Origin: Heliocidaris erythrogramma
Lineage: Eukaryota; Echinodermata; Echinoidea; Camarodonta; Echinometridae
Direction of reading: 5' to 3'
DNA length: 64,000 nt
Assembly (NCBI GenBank): GCA_025617745.1
Contig: CM046873.1
Location: 29,339,410 to 29,403,409 of the forward strand
In this document: positions 45,087 to 56,556 of the stretch, one piece after another
Layout: every line of letters begins with the position of its first letter
How positions within the stretch are numbered: the first letter of the stretch is position 1
Position numbers and translations under genes: made by a program
The notes under the pieces: model-generated
What the model was told of the DNA's origin: nothing
Seen by the model: only the letters and a program-made list of their open reading frames with translations
Databases searched by the model: none

Positions 45087-45445
45087 TTTATTCGATAATA
45101 ATAATAATAGTAATAATAATAACTGTTTTTTTATGGCACCTTTCCAATTAAGTAACTGATCAAAGCGCTTTATAGTGTATTATTACCCCGGTCACTGGAT
45201 CCATATGTGATTCTGCACTCAGAATGGATATACTCCACTCCACTTGGGAGCATTCCAGCTTGGCAACCGTTTTACAGGCGCACATGTGCTATTCTAGCCA
45301 CAATGACGTTCGCATCATACTGGGTACCCATTTAACGCCAGGGTGGACAGGAGCAATATAGATACAATGCCTTGCCCAAGGACATAAATGTTGTGCCGGG
45401 GTCCGAACCCAGGACCTTTGCATCCCCAGTCAAGTGATTAAACCA
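45087..45445 (-). mobile_element. Retroelement 3' region with AAT tail and B-box-like motif
   Basis: An AAT run (45097–45120) is followed by TTTTTTTATGGCACC, CAAAGCGCTTTATAG, GCCTTGCCCAAGGACA and GGGTCCGAACCCAGGACC. Such modules are common at SINE/LINE ends in aquatic animals. The GTCCGAACCC word resembles a pol III B box. The orientation is uncertain. Confidence 0.5.
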
Positions 45446-45660
45446 GTTCATTCATTTTTACGCGTATGCATCTTATATAATTGGCAATGGGTAACATAAC
45501 TTGAAAAAAAATGAATTTCTTTTTTCTATATAATTGAACATATTTGCCTACATATGGACATAATTTGTTGCATTTCTCCCTAAATTCATCCAGATTCCAA
45601 ATACACAAAATTCATCAGACATCATGGGGCAGGGGGACTCACTTCATTAAAAAAAAAGTT

Positions 45661-46735
45661 GTCAGTAATAACTGTTCATGCCCTTGGCAGAGACACTGCG
45701 GTATCAACAGGGATGTGTAGATGTAATCAGGCAATGCCTTCTTGCATGCCTGCAACACCTTCTTTTGGTTGAAATGGATGGAGACCCTAAGTTCAGTTGT
45801 CGGTAATAACGTCTTGGGTCCTTGGAAGAGACACTTTATCTGCGACCTTGCCAGGGATGTGGAGATTTAATTAGGCAATTTATCGTCTTTAACGTAGGCA
45901 ACACCTTTATTTTGTTGAAAAGGGGGATTCAAGACAGTTCTAGATAGTTAGTCTTATCTTGGATGGTGCAACGGATTGTAGAAGGGCTTGTGTATAAGAG
46001 ACCCAGGGTTCAGTTGTCCCAGAAAACGCATTGTCCTTGGCAGAGACATTCTGTCTGCATTGTCACAAGAGATGGGGTGATGTCATCAGACAATGCCATC
46101 TTTAATGCCTGCAACACCTTCTTTTGGTTGAAAAAAGGGGACTTGAGACATTTCTTGCTAGTTCGTCTCATCTTGGATGGTACAGTGTATTTCAAATGAC
46201 CTTTAGGATGGAGACCCAAAGTTCAGTTGTCTGTAATAATGTCTTAGGTCCTTGGAAGAGACACTCTGTCTGTGATCTTGCCAGGGTTGTGGAGATGTAA
46301 TTAGGCAATTTATCTTCTTTAACATAGGCAACACATTCATTTTGTTGTAAAGGGGGATTCAAGACATTTCTTGATAGTTGTCTCGTCTTGGAAAGTGCAG
46401 TGGATGTTAGAAGGGCTTTCGGATAAGAGACCCAGAGTTCAGTTGTCAGTAAAAACGTCTCATGTCCTTGCCAAACACACTGTCGTCTGCATTGTCACAA
46501 GGGATGGGGTAATGTAATCAGACAATGCCATCTTTAATGTACACAACACATTCTTTTGGTTGAAAAGGGGGGATTTGAGAGTTTTTGATAGTTAGTCTTA
46601 TCTTGGATGGTGCAACGGATCTCAGCAGGGCTTTCGGATAAGAGACCCAGAGTTCAGTTGTCCCGGAAAAAGGTCTTGTCCTTGGCAGAGACACTCTGTC
46701 TGCATTGTCGCCAGGGATGTGGAGATGTAATTAGA
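45661..46735. repeat. ~215-bp minisatellite, about five units
   Basis: TCCTTGGCAGAGACACT-type marks recur near 45682, 45820, 46035, 46250, 46465 and 46680. Most spacings are 215, the first shorter. Alternating subtypes share GGATGTGGAGATGTAAT, GCAACACCTTCTTTTGGTTG and AGAGACCCAGGGTTCAGTTG. The last word resembles a pol III B box, so the unit may derive from a SINE. Confidence 0.85.
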
Positions 46736-46999
46736 GGCATAGGAGGATGAGAATGTATCTATGACTGTGGTAGCCTCACGACTCGTTTACAGCTGCTCCA
46801 CAAGGAATTCTTCCTGTGGAGTCGGCTAGGGAGTGAAGGGTCAAGCGGCATCGTCTTAAAGGGACGATAACTTACACTTCCACTGAAGAGAGGGTCAGTT
46901 TTGGATGGTAATAAGGAGAAGCTATGGTTTGAAGATCCCATAACTTTTCCATTTCTGACAAGCTTGATTAGTACATTTTATATGGACTGAATTAAACCT

Positions 47000-47260
47000 C
47001 AAATGGTCATTTGTGGTGGTCAATGGCAAAAACACTTTTACTGGTAATGCAAAGGTCGTGGGTTCCAGCCCTGGCAAGGCACTACCATCCTTTCTCAAGA
47101 CATTAACCTACATTTCCCTCTCTTGACCCAGGGGAGGAGGTTTAGCTGGTTGGATTTATTTCTTGAAATGCACTTTGCACTGTAGGAAACTGCTAGAGCT
47201 AAAAGCCAGGGTAACAATTGCTCTTTTATATTCACCATCTGGATAAGAGTGCCATCATGT
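47000..47260 (+). mobile_element. tRNA-like SINE fragment
   Basis: TGGTGGTCAATGGC, then GTCGTGGGTTCCAGCCCTGG with a near-consensus B box (GGTTCCAGCC) about 50 bp on, then a body with GCTAGAGCTAAAAGCC. The A box is poor, so it is not an intact tRNA. Confidence 0.45.
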
Positions 47261-47450
47261 TTTATTCTAGATTATTTGGGTCTGGCATTTTGGTACTTCG
47301 ATGATAAGCACAGATTTGCAAATTAGTGCCAGGGGACTTTCTGCTTGTAGTCCTATCTGAGGGACTTGGAAATTGAGGAAGAGTGCTTCCCTACAGGACT
47401 TATTACTCACAGAGGTCTAGTTTACATTGGGCCCTAAACTTTCAACTCAA

Positions 47451-47570
47451 GACCCCCCCCCCCCCCCCTAAAAAAAAAAAAAATAATAAATAAATAAAAA
47501 TAAATAAATAAAATAATAATCATAATCATAAAAATAAATTTAAAAAAAATAATACTTTCAAAAAAAATTT
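47451..47570. repeat. Poly-C/poly-A and AATAAATA low-complexity tract
   Basis: A C run, an A run and AATAAATA words. No gene. Confidence 0.9.
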
Positions 47571-47879
47571 GAAATTAAAAAAGACAACATACGCAGCCCT
47601 GGGCCTAGTGCAAACAAACCTTAAACCTTTAAAAAAGTAAGAGAATCCCCACCTATGGACACTAGCCCACTGATGTGGACTAAAACACATTGGCCCAAAT
47701 TCACAACGGAGCTTTATTTTAACCCATTGTTTAAACCTTTAAGCCATGGTTTAAACCTTTTAAAGCATAGTAGTACTAATGTTCTAATCATTTTGCAGCA
47801 TGCAACTTTTGCAAGTCTGGACAACTTTCAAAATTCGCAGAAGTTACTGGTTTTACAGTAGTCTTAAGCATTAGGCCAT

Positions 47880-48046
47880 TTGCTGTTTATTATTCGTATG
47901 GCTCAGTAGTAGAGCAGTGGTCTCATAATTGGCACGTTCTGGGTCTGAAACCAAGTCGATGTACTAGTGCCCTTCAGTATTAAAGGCATTAATCCTCATT
48001 ACAAAGTCCTTTGGAGAGGACTTACAGCCGTCAGTCCCCTGGTTGC
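47880..48046 (+). mobile_element. tRNA-derived SINE, apparently split by the next element
   Basis: TATGGCTCAGTAGTAGAGCA gives an A box and TTCTGGGTCTGAAACC a degenerate B box; the body has GGCATTAATCCTCATTACA and TTTGGAGAGGACTTACAGCC. Its last bases CCCTGGTTGCT stop at the TIR element, and CTTACAAGC resumes after it, which looks like the continuation of the same SINE. Confidence 0.55.
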
Positions 48047-48618
48047 TAATGCCTAGTTTACATTTGCTACGGTCATCGTACGATGGATTAGTCTACGATT
48101 TTCCTTGCGATTTGGGGGACATCGTAGGTGGCTACGGGCTACGATTTTTATGTTTACATTATTTTTACGGTCATCGTGCGATTTCATGTACTGGGCATCG
48201 TAGAGGGGCCAAAGACAAAGCCGTACAGAGGCTGTACGGAGATCGTACAGAGATTGTACGGAGGTTATAGGGAGATCTTACGATTTCTTTACGATGCTTT
48301 TTTGCTCCCCTGTTGAAAAAAAATCGTACGCTCTCTGCATGATCAGCGCAAGGCCTCCGCACAATGACCCTGCGCTGATCGTACGATGCCACCTACGATG
48401 TTTTAGGGCTATGATCCTACGATTTTGAAATCTTGAAATTTTGAAAAATTTGTATAACTCCGCGCGAAACAAAATCGTAGAGGCTACAGAGACCGTGGAT
48501 CAGTACGAAAATCGTACGATCGTCGTATGCCACCCCAGGGAGATCGTGCGATTAGAAGGATACGATCAGTTTACGGTCACCCTACGATGATCGTAGACCA
48601 AATGTAAATGGGGCATTA
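48047..48618. mobile_element. TIR element packed with TACGAT/TCGTAC words
   Basis: The ends TAATGCCTAGTTTACATTTG and CAAATGTAAATGGGGCATTA are inverted. Over 570 bp the words TACGAT, ATCGTA, GTACGG and TCGTAC recur dozens of times, an unusual CpG-rich vocabulary for this AT-rich region. Subterminal regions carry GGTCATCGTACGATGG-type inverted words. No transposase. It ends ~65 bp from the exon 1 donor and seems to interrupt a SINE. Confidence 0.82.
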
Positions 48619-48683
48619 CTTACAAGCAAAGATAAGCGGGTACTGAATGGAAAAGTAATTGATATAAATGCATGTTATCTTAC

Positions 48684-48802
48684 CTTGTTTATCCATTTCA
48701 TCTTGTAGAAATTCCTCCATGTCCTCCTCCTCTGCCAAATCCATTGGTAATTCCCCCTCATTATTGCATGCTACTAAGTTGGCCCCATTTTCTATTAAAT
48801 AC
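48684..48802 (-). CDS. mypt1: MYPT exon 1 of window: ankyrin repeat plus acidic helix
   Basis: The acceptor is ...ttttatgtgcag before 48802 and the donor is G|gtaaga after 48684. The exon is 119 nt; one base completes a split codon, 39 codons follow, and one base is left over. It encodes RYLIENGANLVACNNEGELP followed by MDLAEEEDMEEFLQDEMDKQ. This matches the end of an ankyrin repeat and the acidic AEEE…MEELLQ stretch that interrupts the repeat stack in vertebrate MYPT1. The preceding exon (earlier ankyrin repeats and KVKF) should end in phase 2; I could not find it between here and 64000. A TIR transposon ends only about 65 bp downstream of the donor. Confidence 0.92.
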
Positions 48803-48870
48803 CTGCACATAAAAGAAAAGTAAACAAGAAATATTTATAATTGTATATCAGCTCACATGTAGTCCTAATT

Positions 48871-48980
48871 CAATTCAATTCAATTCAATTCTGGTTTATT
48901 GAAAGAAAGACTCGGATTCGCTACAATTATGCTAAATCGCACATGATTTATATTTAAAAGAATATTCAAATATTACATAA
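48871..48980 (-). mobile_element. Non-LTR retrotransposon tail with (AATTC)n
   Basis: On the minus strand it reads TCTTTCTTTCAATAAACCAG followed by GAATT repeats: a polyadenylation-like AATAAA then a short tandem tail, a common LINE/SINE 3' end. Confidence 0.55.
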
Positions 48981-49798
48981 ATACATAAAAAACAGCATTG
49001 TATAATTAGAAAGAAAAATATATGACATTTCAACTATGGTACAAATAGTGATAACATGTTGAGGGAAAACAAAAATGAGCATGAATTATTAACAGAAAAG
49101 CACCTAAAAATTCAAGCACCAAACGGAAACTTGTGCCGTAATTACAATTGGCCCGAGTGAAAGCAAAATGAACACATTCTTGAAATTTTGAGAAAACTGG
49201 ACCAAAAATAAGAAAATAAGGATTCACTTTATAAATTTATGAACACTAGCGATATTGGGAATCTCCTATTGGTAAGTTTGCATGGTGTGACAGAGTGATG
49301 CTTTGTTGTGTACACAATACATTGAATTCCTCAAAATATCATTTTTCCTGAATAATGATAATTGAACAAAAGTTTCTCAACACAACTTTAAATTTTGCTA
49401 GATCCAAACAATGATATCTACATGTACATGTATAGATATATTTATACATGTAGATACAAATAGCCATTCAATGGTGACATTATTTTCAATTGCTAATAAA
49501 TGAAAATGTACAGCCCAAACACAATCCATAAATATATGTTCAGAAAAGACAGAAAAATCAGAGTGGTTCTGTATTTCTTGCAAGTCTATAAATTTATTGA
49601 GCATTCTTGGTGTTTGGTAACACTGGGTAAAGTAATCTACATAAATGTATACACAAGTATCTTTGTAACAGAGTTCTCCATAAACTAGTTGATATCACAT
49701 CATATGTATGTACATGACCATTCAATGCGAAATTCTTCATATCACAAGTACATGAACACTGTATGTAATCTTGATTTTCAGAATTAACTTTACTTCCA

Positions 49799-50243
49799 AA
49801 ACCCTTTCGAGACAATTGACCACATTATGTGGTTTAGCTCAATAACTTTTGATTCAGAGCTCAAAAAAATATACCAGATGCATTTATAGTAGAAAGAGCA
49901 AAAATTTCTGCACACACTACATGTATGTCCATTTTTTGTGCATGAACATATTGCGTTTGATGACAGGATTTTAAAAACATGAATATGCTTTAAAATCCTT
50001 AAATTGGGAACATATTGAGAGGTTCAAAATCATTGATTTTTATCAACATTGGCAATTTTATCAACTTTTCAACAAAATTCCTGACCATGTATATTTTTTT
50101 CAAAGATAATACACCTTATTAGAACCATGTAGCACTAAAAGAAAAATAATATTATTGCCAAATTGAAGAACAAAATGTGATCAATTTAGCCCTTAAATAA
50201 TTCCTGTCCTGAGAGAGATAATTCCTGTCCTGAAAGGGATAAT
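49799..50243. mobile_element. TTAA-type MITE family A, copy 2 (ends decayed)
   Basis: Interior words as in 39944–40372 (AATAACTTTTGATTCAGAGC, GCACACACTAC, GAGAGGTTCAAAATCATTG). The left TTAA has become AAAA and the right end is partly duplicated (ATTCCTGTCCTGA occurs twice). Confidence 0.8.
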
Positions 50244-51060
50244 ACCCTTTGGTCAATTTTCTCACACTTTCATTTGTTTCTCTAATAATTCTTCTTCCGC
50301 TTAGGCCTCAATTTACGTTAACAGTAGGGTAAATATCCACACCAGCCTGTACATGTGTACATTTTGCATTTCCTACAAATTCTTTCCACCTTCTACATGT
50401 ACATGGAGGCTGACGTTGAGAGATTGATGTCACTTAGAGCGTCATCATATTTCAGCAAAATGAATCACACATGACCGTGCCAAATGGGCAAGCATTCAAA
50501 CACATCAATTACTACACAAAGTCTAGCCAAATATTTCATGTGGTTTGGCCAGAAAGAAAACAACTGCTGAATAAACTTCAACACAAACTTATTGTAAAAA
50601 TTTTGTAAGATGATCCCATGAAAGGGTGAATTTTACAAATATGGCACGATCATTGGCACGATCATTGGCATTAGATTCATACACATGATACACCTGCATG
50701 TATACAACAATGAACATGTTGTATGTGTATATTACAAAGCTGTGCACCATATATCTTGTATTTTTGTGTACAAAATATGTAAAACCGGGTGAATAGGGGG
50801 ACTTTGGGGTAAATACATGAAAAAAAAATAGGGATTTTTTTTATTACGCAATACATATTTTGCCAATCATAATGCACACATTGCCTGCCATCATTTCATT
50901 TTGTTGTAAACATTTTTTGTAAAAATAAAAATATAAGTGTTTGCATCATTGCCGGGTGACAAAGATTACATGTACTTCACAAGTTCACAAACACTTTTCA
51001 CTCTTCCAATTCTTTTCTCGATTCTTCCATTGTCCAATTTCATTCTGTCTTACTGCAGAG

Positions 51061-51193
51061 TGGGCCCCGTTTCTTGTGATCAGTAACAACTGCCACATTT
51101 CTATCACAAATTTGCTCACAGCCAATCAAATGCAAAGATTTCAGTAGCTTAGTAACTTGTTATTGATAACAAAGTATTATGAAACAGGGTCCA
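51061..51193. mobile_element. GTTTCAT hairpin MITE, copy H3
   Basis: TGGGCCCCGTTTC at the left, TATGAAACAGGGTCCA at the right, core GCCAATCAAATGCAAAGATT and CAGTAGCTTAG. The left arm has lost the ATAAAACTT part. Confidence 0.78.
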
Positions 51194-51238
51194 GATCAAC
51201 TTTAACCAATAGCCTACAGGAACCGGGTGGTTCTTGTT

Positions 51239-51625
51239 TTAACCCTTTCAAGAAAATTGACCACATTTTGTTGTTTGGCTCAACAACTTTTGATTCAGAG
51301 CTCTAAAAAATATTATATGCGTGAGTAGAAAAATATTATAGATGCGTGAGTAGAAAGAGCAAAAATTTCTACACACACTATGTCCATTTTTCTTGCATGA
51401 CCATACTGCGTTTGATGCCAGGAATTAAAAAAAAAGAATAAGCTTTAAAATCCCTAATTTGGCAACTCATTGAGAGGTTCAAAATCTTTGTTTTTCATCA
51501 AAATTGGCAATTTTTTCAACTTTTCAACAAAATTCCTAACCATATATATTGTTCTCATGGACATTACACCTTATTAGAAACATGTAGCACTGAAAGAAAT
51601 AATTACTGTTGCCAATTTGAAGAAT
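51239..51625. mobile_element. TTAA-type MITE family A, copy 3 (right end missing)
   Basis: TTAACCCTTTCAAGAAAATT start, the same interior as copy 1, ending at GTTGCCAATTTGAAGAA without the GGGTTAA end. A short internal duplication (AAAATATTAT…GCGTGAGTAGAAA) is visible near 51310–51350. Confidence 0.78.
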
Positions 51626-52134
51626 TTGGTTAAAATGCAGTTAGGTAGATTGTATAGACCAGCAAAATGTAAACAAGACAAACTAATAGAAACTTGACTG
51701 CTGTCCTATTAGTTGCTGAGTACAGCTCACATTTGCACATATACACATGTAGGAGACAAAATGTTATAATGCATGAGTGTCATGAGGACTTGCTTGATGA
51801 GCTTATATCACTCAGCTTACATGTACATTCATGTATTAAGTGTAGGATTTCTTCACTTCTGAGAGAATTCATTTTTATGGTGCACATACATTTGTAAAGT
51901 GAAGATTACTTGATACACAAGTGATAGCACCTAGGCTATAAAGGTAATAAAATATAGTACATGTATCCTAGTGTTAGATTACGTGTACACTGTAGGCCTT
52001 TATAATACAAGCATTCTATGTACAAGTAGCAGTACAATGGCTGTATTCTTTTATGAACAACTGAATTTTCGTGTAAGTTTCTGTTCAACACACCTGTTTA
52101 CTAAGTGATTCAAATTTATGGATGTTTCTTTCCT

Positions 52135-52325
52135 GGGGACCTAGTAACGAGGTATCCATTAACCTGTTATTAATGAATGAACTACAATACTTGGAATCCA
52201 GTTTGCATACATTACTTGTTGCTATGTCTGACAAGCCTCTGGCAAGCTTTCAGGTTGTCAAGAACAACCTTTGTTTCAAAAGTATGCATAAAATTTGAAT
52301 AACTTAGTAAACAGGTCTATTCTGC
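52135..52325. repeat. Dispersed repeat D, copy 2
   Basis: Matches 25308–25480, with an extra CTGACAAGCCTCTGGCAAGC inside. Confidence 0.65.
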
Positions 52326-52760
52326 AAGAATATATTTTCCTTTACCAGAATTCAAGATTCCCTAAAACACGATAAACATATGTCCTAGCACCTACAAATG
52401 TACATGTAACTTATATTACTACGCTATATTTGTAAGGTAGTTTAAGTTACATGAAAATTATTGAGTAGGAATTCATGTATAGGCCTATGTGTATACATGT
52501 ATGTACAAAATGTAGCGCAGTACAATGGCTATTTAAACTAGGCCTCAGTACAGTTTTAGTTAGAGGATACTGGCATTACAAGCTGAAGGTAAGGTTACAA
52601 GCAAGTAATGGTGGATAGCTTACATGACAGGCAAGAAGATGGCCGTATAATATTTCATTGATTGGATCAGGCTGTCACTGTTCAACAGCCCCCTAACTCA
52701 TTTCTATTTAGCAGCACCGAGCTAGCCTTGCTTACAGGCACACGCATTACTTGATTAGAT

Positions 52761-53092
52761 TGTGAAAGAAGCTGTCTCAAATCAAAATATTTGGGAAAGG
52801 TTGATCATGATGTCTTTGTTTACATAAGAATTGGTGTATACTGTGAGGATTTGGAATCATCAAAAAATGATTAGAAATTGTCCCAAACTCCTTGAAGAGC
52901 ACATGCACTACACACAGAAAAAGTTCGGGAAACACTTCAGTTATTTCTTGTCATATTTCGAATATTAGGGCATTGAGGAGCAATCCTTTTCAGGGGACAT
53001 TTCTACTATCATTTTCTTCAAAATTGACATAAAATGAATGAAAAAGCTCACAAGCTATTTTTCCACTTCCCAAGAACTCAACCTTCTCTTTT
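52761..53092 (+). repeat. Repeat C, copy 3 (uninterrupted)
   Basis: The cleanest copy: from TGTGAAAGAAGCTGTCTC to CCAAGAACTCAACCTTCTC. It serves as the empty-site reference for the insertions in copies 2 and 4. Confidence 0.75.
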
Positions 53093-53110
53093 ACCAGGGC
53101 TTGACACAAA

Positions 53111-53252
53111 CAGGGGAGCGTTTCATCAAGCATTTTGTCAGTGATTTTTACTGACAACTGTTATAAGCTACTGAAATCCTTGCATCTGATTGGCTGAGAG
53201 CAAATTTGTCAGTAAAAATCACTGACAAAACGCTTGATGAAACGCTCCCCTG
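53111..53252. mobile_element. GTTTCAT hairpin MITE, GGGGAGC subfamily, copy 2
   Basis: CAGGGGAGCGTTTCATCAAG … CTTGATGAAACGCTCCCCTG, with the full core CTTATA-like ATAAGCTACTGAAATCCTTG. It sits 19 bp after repeat C copy 3. Confidence 0.88.
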
Positions 53253-53788
53253 GGGTCAGTTGCACATGGGCTCCAAAATTTAAACTCTGGCCCTTTTAAA
53301 ATTTAGAAATCTACATGTAGAGAAGATAGAGCCTACGCATAAAGGTCCTACAAATTTCAGCCCCCTAATTCATTTCCATTTACAAGCACCAAGCTAGCCT
53401 TGCTTATAGTGCAAAAAAAATACATGGGAGTGGTGAGCGATTTAGCTCTGGAAAAGCTCAAAAAAGGAGCTCTGGTAACAATATTAGGTATAAAGATTGC
53501 GGTGAGAAAATGACATTTTTAAAACACCAACATCAATAATAGCTCCCGTAAACAAATAATTATTTTTTAAACTGCTTGCTTACACTATACAGGCACGCTC
53601 ATTACTAATAATCAGGGATCGAACACTAACAAGAGGGCTCTAGACGTGCATGGGCTCACAAATTTGAACTCTGGATTCCTCCGAACTGAGAAATGTATTA
53701 CAGAGAGCCCCTGCATACAGGCGCTCAAAATTTCAGTTTGGATAAAGAAAAATAAGGTAGTGTGGAGCCCTATATTAACCCATTCTTC

Positions 53789-53919
53789 CAGGGGAGCGTT
53801 TCATCAAGCGTTTTGTCAGTGATTTTTGCTGACAACTGTTATAAGCTACTGAAATCCTTGCATCTGATTGGCTGAGAGCAAAAAATCACTGACAAAACGC
53901 TTGATGAAACGCTCCCCAG
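53789..53919. mobile_element. GTTTCAT hairpin MITE, GGGGAGC subfamily, copy 3
   Basis: GGGGAGCGTTTCATCAAGCG at the left; AAACGCTCCCC at the right. One small deletion in the right half (AGAGCAAAAAATCACTG). Directly followed by a family A fragment. Confidence 0.88.
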
Positions 53920-53926
53920 GACAACT

Positions 53927-54230
53927 GCCCATATTTGTGGTTTAGCTCAGTAACTTTGCTTTTTAGAGTGCTATTAAAGAATATACCAAATGCATGAGAA
54001 AGAGGAGCATAAAATTCTGGACAGGATGTGTAGGTCGACATGTAGGCCTATATTTTTGTCACGTTACCACATTGCGTTTGACACCTACATGTATGTACAT
54101 GTATAAGCAATTTTGTAAAAGGAAAATAAGCATTACAATCTACAAATTGGCTGCTTGCTCAAAAGTTCAAAGCGACTCTTGTATTTTCATATAAATTGGC
54201 AATTTAACAACATTTGTTGTTTTGTATTGG
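53927..54230. mobile_element. TTAA-type MITE family A, degraded fragment
   Basis: TTTGTGGTTTAGCTCAGTAA, CATTGCGTTTGACACC and TACAAATTGGC match family A at reduced identity; both ends are gone. Confidence 0.5.
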
Positions 54231-55992
54231 TGCCTAAATATTTTAATATTTTAAGATGCACAATGCATGACTTCGTATTAGAAAAGTGTGGCATCACGAA
54301 TACCCTAAAATCATAACACTTTAAAAATGTAGGCCGAATAGTGCAACCAATATGATTGATATGTACTGCAAAAAAATCATCCATCACACATAATAAAATA
54401 GTATAAAGAGTAAATGTCAAACGCAACACTGATACCACACTACATGTACGTGTATGTAAATTAAAGTATCTGTCTATAATATTTTATTCACAAAAAATAT
54501 ATTAGTGCAGATAGATATCAAAACTTGGCAATATTCCCTGAAAATGATGTAGGGTCTACAATCTATATGATCTGAAATTGTAAACAAAACTGCATGCCTA
54601 CTAGTAGTAGTAGTCTTGTAATACATGTAGATCAACGAAATTTACTAGAATAAATATGATCAATTCCATGCATTTTCAGTTAAACACATGTCTATCTATG
54701 GAAAAGAAAGATGGTGCACAAAATGCTACGAATCATACAGGAAAAGCATCCCAGTTTTTCTTTTCACAGTAAAACCCGTGAGACTGTGCCGCTGTGCCAC
54801 AAGAGCAACCGGGACTAAAAATACCACAGACACAATCAATGAAAGATGCTCGACTACATCATTACCCCAAATTCCATCAATTTATCAATCAGAGTAATAT
54901 ATGAGTTATGACACACCTCAATACATGTACAGTCTTCAGACTCTGTATCACTACACCCTACTTTTATTTTTTTTTTTTTAGTTACAATACAATGTAACCC
55001 AACAATGTAGAAATAGGAGATCTCATACAATTCAAATAGTCACACTCAATGATCCTCAATTGGGCATCATTTGTTTGTTACACATAACACTGCTTTCTTA
55101 TCACCGCATTCTACACACACATGATACACACACTGACACACAAGCCTCCCCTTGCATTACTTACACAAGGCATGTACACTGGGATAGTATCTTGTGTACA
55201 ATATATATGTGTCAGTGTACTATGCGGTATATAGTGTGTAGGAAATGCAGGGACATAGTTGGCATACCATAAGTGCTACCACACAGTCACAGGTTAGCCT
55301 GCGCCTGTAGGGGTTTGTACATTGCTAAAAAATAAACACGATGGGCCTGTCCACTGTGTAGTAAATCTAACATTTCATAGTTGTAAGATGTGCAGATGTG
55401 ATAGATAAGATAACAATTGTATACATGTACATATTCATGATGATCACCCAAGTTTTATAAGATGATACGACCACAGAAAGACATACATGTAGCTACAATT
55501 TGATCATAATTTTACGAGTATCATGCATCGTATTGCACTACAAGCATTGCCTTCAGATACTACACTGTAGCAGGCATAGGGGCCTACATGTACAATTAAC
55601 GGGGACCTTCATTTGACATGTACATCGCATCTTTGATGCAATCAGGCCTATATACTCCTTGGTACATATTATCACTCAATATGGTACTTAGAACCAGTAC
55701 GAAAACTTTTCCACAACAATGATAAAACGTAAATAAGTTCATCATTTGTTTGCATGTTAAAGTGGATCAAATCACCTGAAAAGAAAATTAACCACAAAAA
55801 ACTTTACCCAGCATAGTTCGGGTTAACGGTTTGAGGAGGAGGAGGAAAATAGAGAATATCGTAAAAACTTTGCGCACAGAGCTCAAATCAGACTTGGGTT
55901 CCATGCGTGCCATTTTCTATGCCAGCGCGGAAGGGTGTGTCAATCTATCTACAATGTTGATGTCTATTATGTCTACCATGTCTACAATGTCT

Positions 55993-56405
55993 TTAACCCT
56001 TTCACGACAGGAATTATTTAAGGGTTAAATTGATTAAATTTTGTTCTTCAAATTGGCAACAATATTATTTTTATTTTAGTGCTACATGGTTGTAATAAGG
56101 TGTAATGTCTTTGAAAACAATATACATGGTGATGTATTTCGTCGAAAAGTTCGAAAAATTGCCAGTTTGATAAAAAAACAATGATTTTGAACCTTTTAGT
56201 GTGTTGCTTATTTAAGGATTTTAAAGCTTATTCTTGTTCTAATAATTCCTGGCATCAAACGCAAAATGGACATGCAACAAAAATGGACAGTGTGTGGAGA
56301 AATTTTGCTCTTTCTACTCATGCATCTGGTATATTCTGTAGAAATCTGAATCAAAAGCTCTTGAGCCAAACCACAAAATGTGGTCAATTGTCATGAAAGG
56401 GTTAA
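55993..56405. mobile_element. TTAA-type MITE family A, copy 4 (inverted)
   Basis: TTAACCCTTTCACGACAGGA … CAATTGTCATGAAAGGGTTAA; the interior is the reverse complement of copy 1. Both TTAA sites are intact, making it one of the least decayed copies. Confidence 0.85.
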
Positions 56406-56556
56406 AGAAGTTGCTTACAGGTCATTAAAATTTTGAAATTTGCAATCTCTTCAGAGAAATCATATTAGAAGCTCATACTTTTGAAGGACTGTATTATTAT
56501 AACCGTATGGAACCCCCAAAGATACAGAGCACAATACTGATGGTGACTGATCCTGT

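Larger units (their letters stand above)
44968..48683 (-). other. Intron 1 (3.7 kb), transposon-rich
   Basis: It contains a retroelement 3' region (45087–45445), a ~215-bp minisatellite (45661–46735), tRNA-like SINEs (47000–47260 and 47880–48046), poly-C/poly-A low complexity (47451–47570) and a TIR element (48047–48618). Little else; 47580–47870 shows nothing definable. Confidence 0.7.
2585..48802 (-). other. mypt1: Partial myosin phosphatase targeting subunit gene (MYPT/PPP1R12 family), 11 internal exons
   Basis: Eleven exons on the minus strand join with matching phases at all ten junctions into one open frame of 1518 nt. Seen: ankyrin-repeat exons, then a basic Ser-rich linker, an acidic Ser/Glu tract, and a segment with GLRKT and RSAST motifs. 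This is the domain order of vertebrate MYPT1 (PPP1R12A). Known for the family: it binds PP1c through an N-terminal KVKF motif plus ankyrin repeats, targets it to phosphorylated myosin regulatory light chain, and is inhibited by ROCK phosphorylation near the C-terminal half. Neither the KVKF end nor the inhibitory site lies in this window, so the gene extends past both edges. Introns range from about 0.95 kb (10058–11004) to over 15 kb. The symbol is by family; PPP1R12A, B and C cannot be separated, and most invertebrates are expected to have one ancestral copy. Confidence 0.88.

Noticed and set aside
47899..47960. tRNA gene
   Set aside because: A and B boxes are recognisable, but no closing acceptor stem or clean cloverleaf; better explained as a SINE head.
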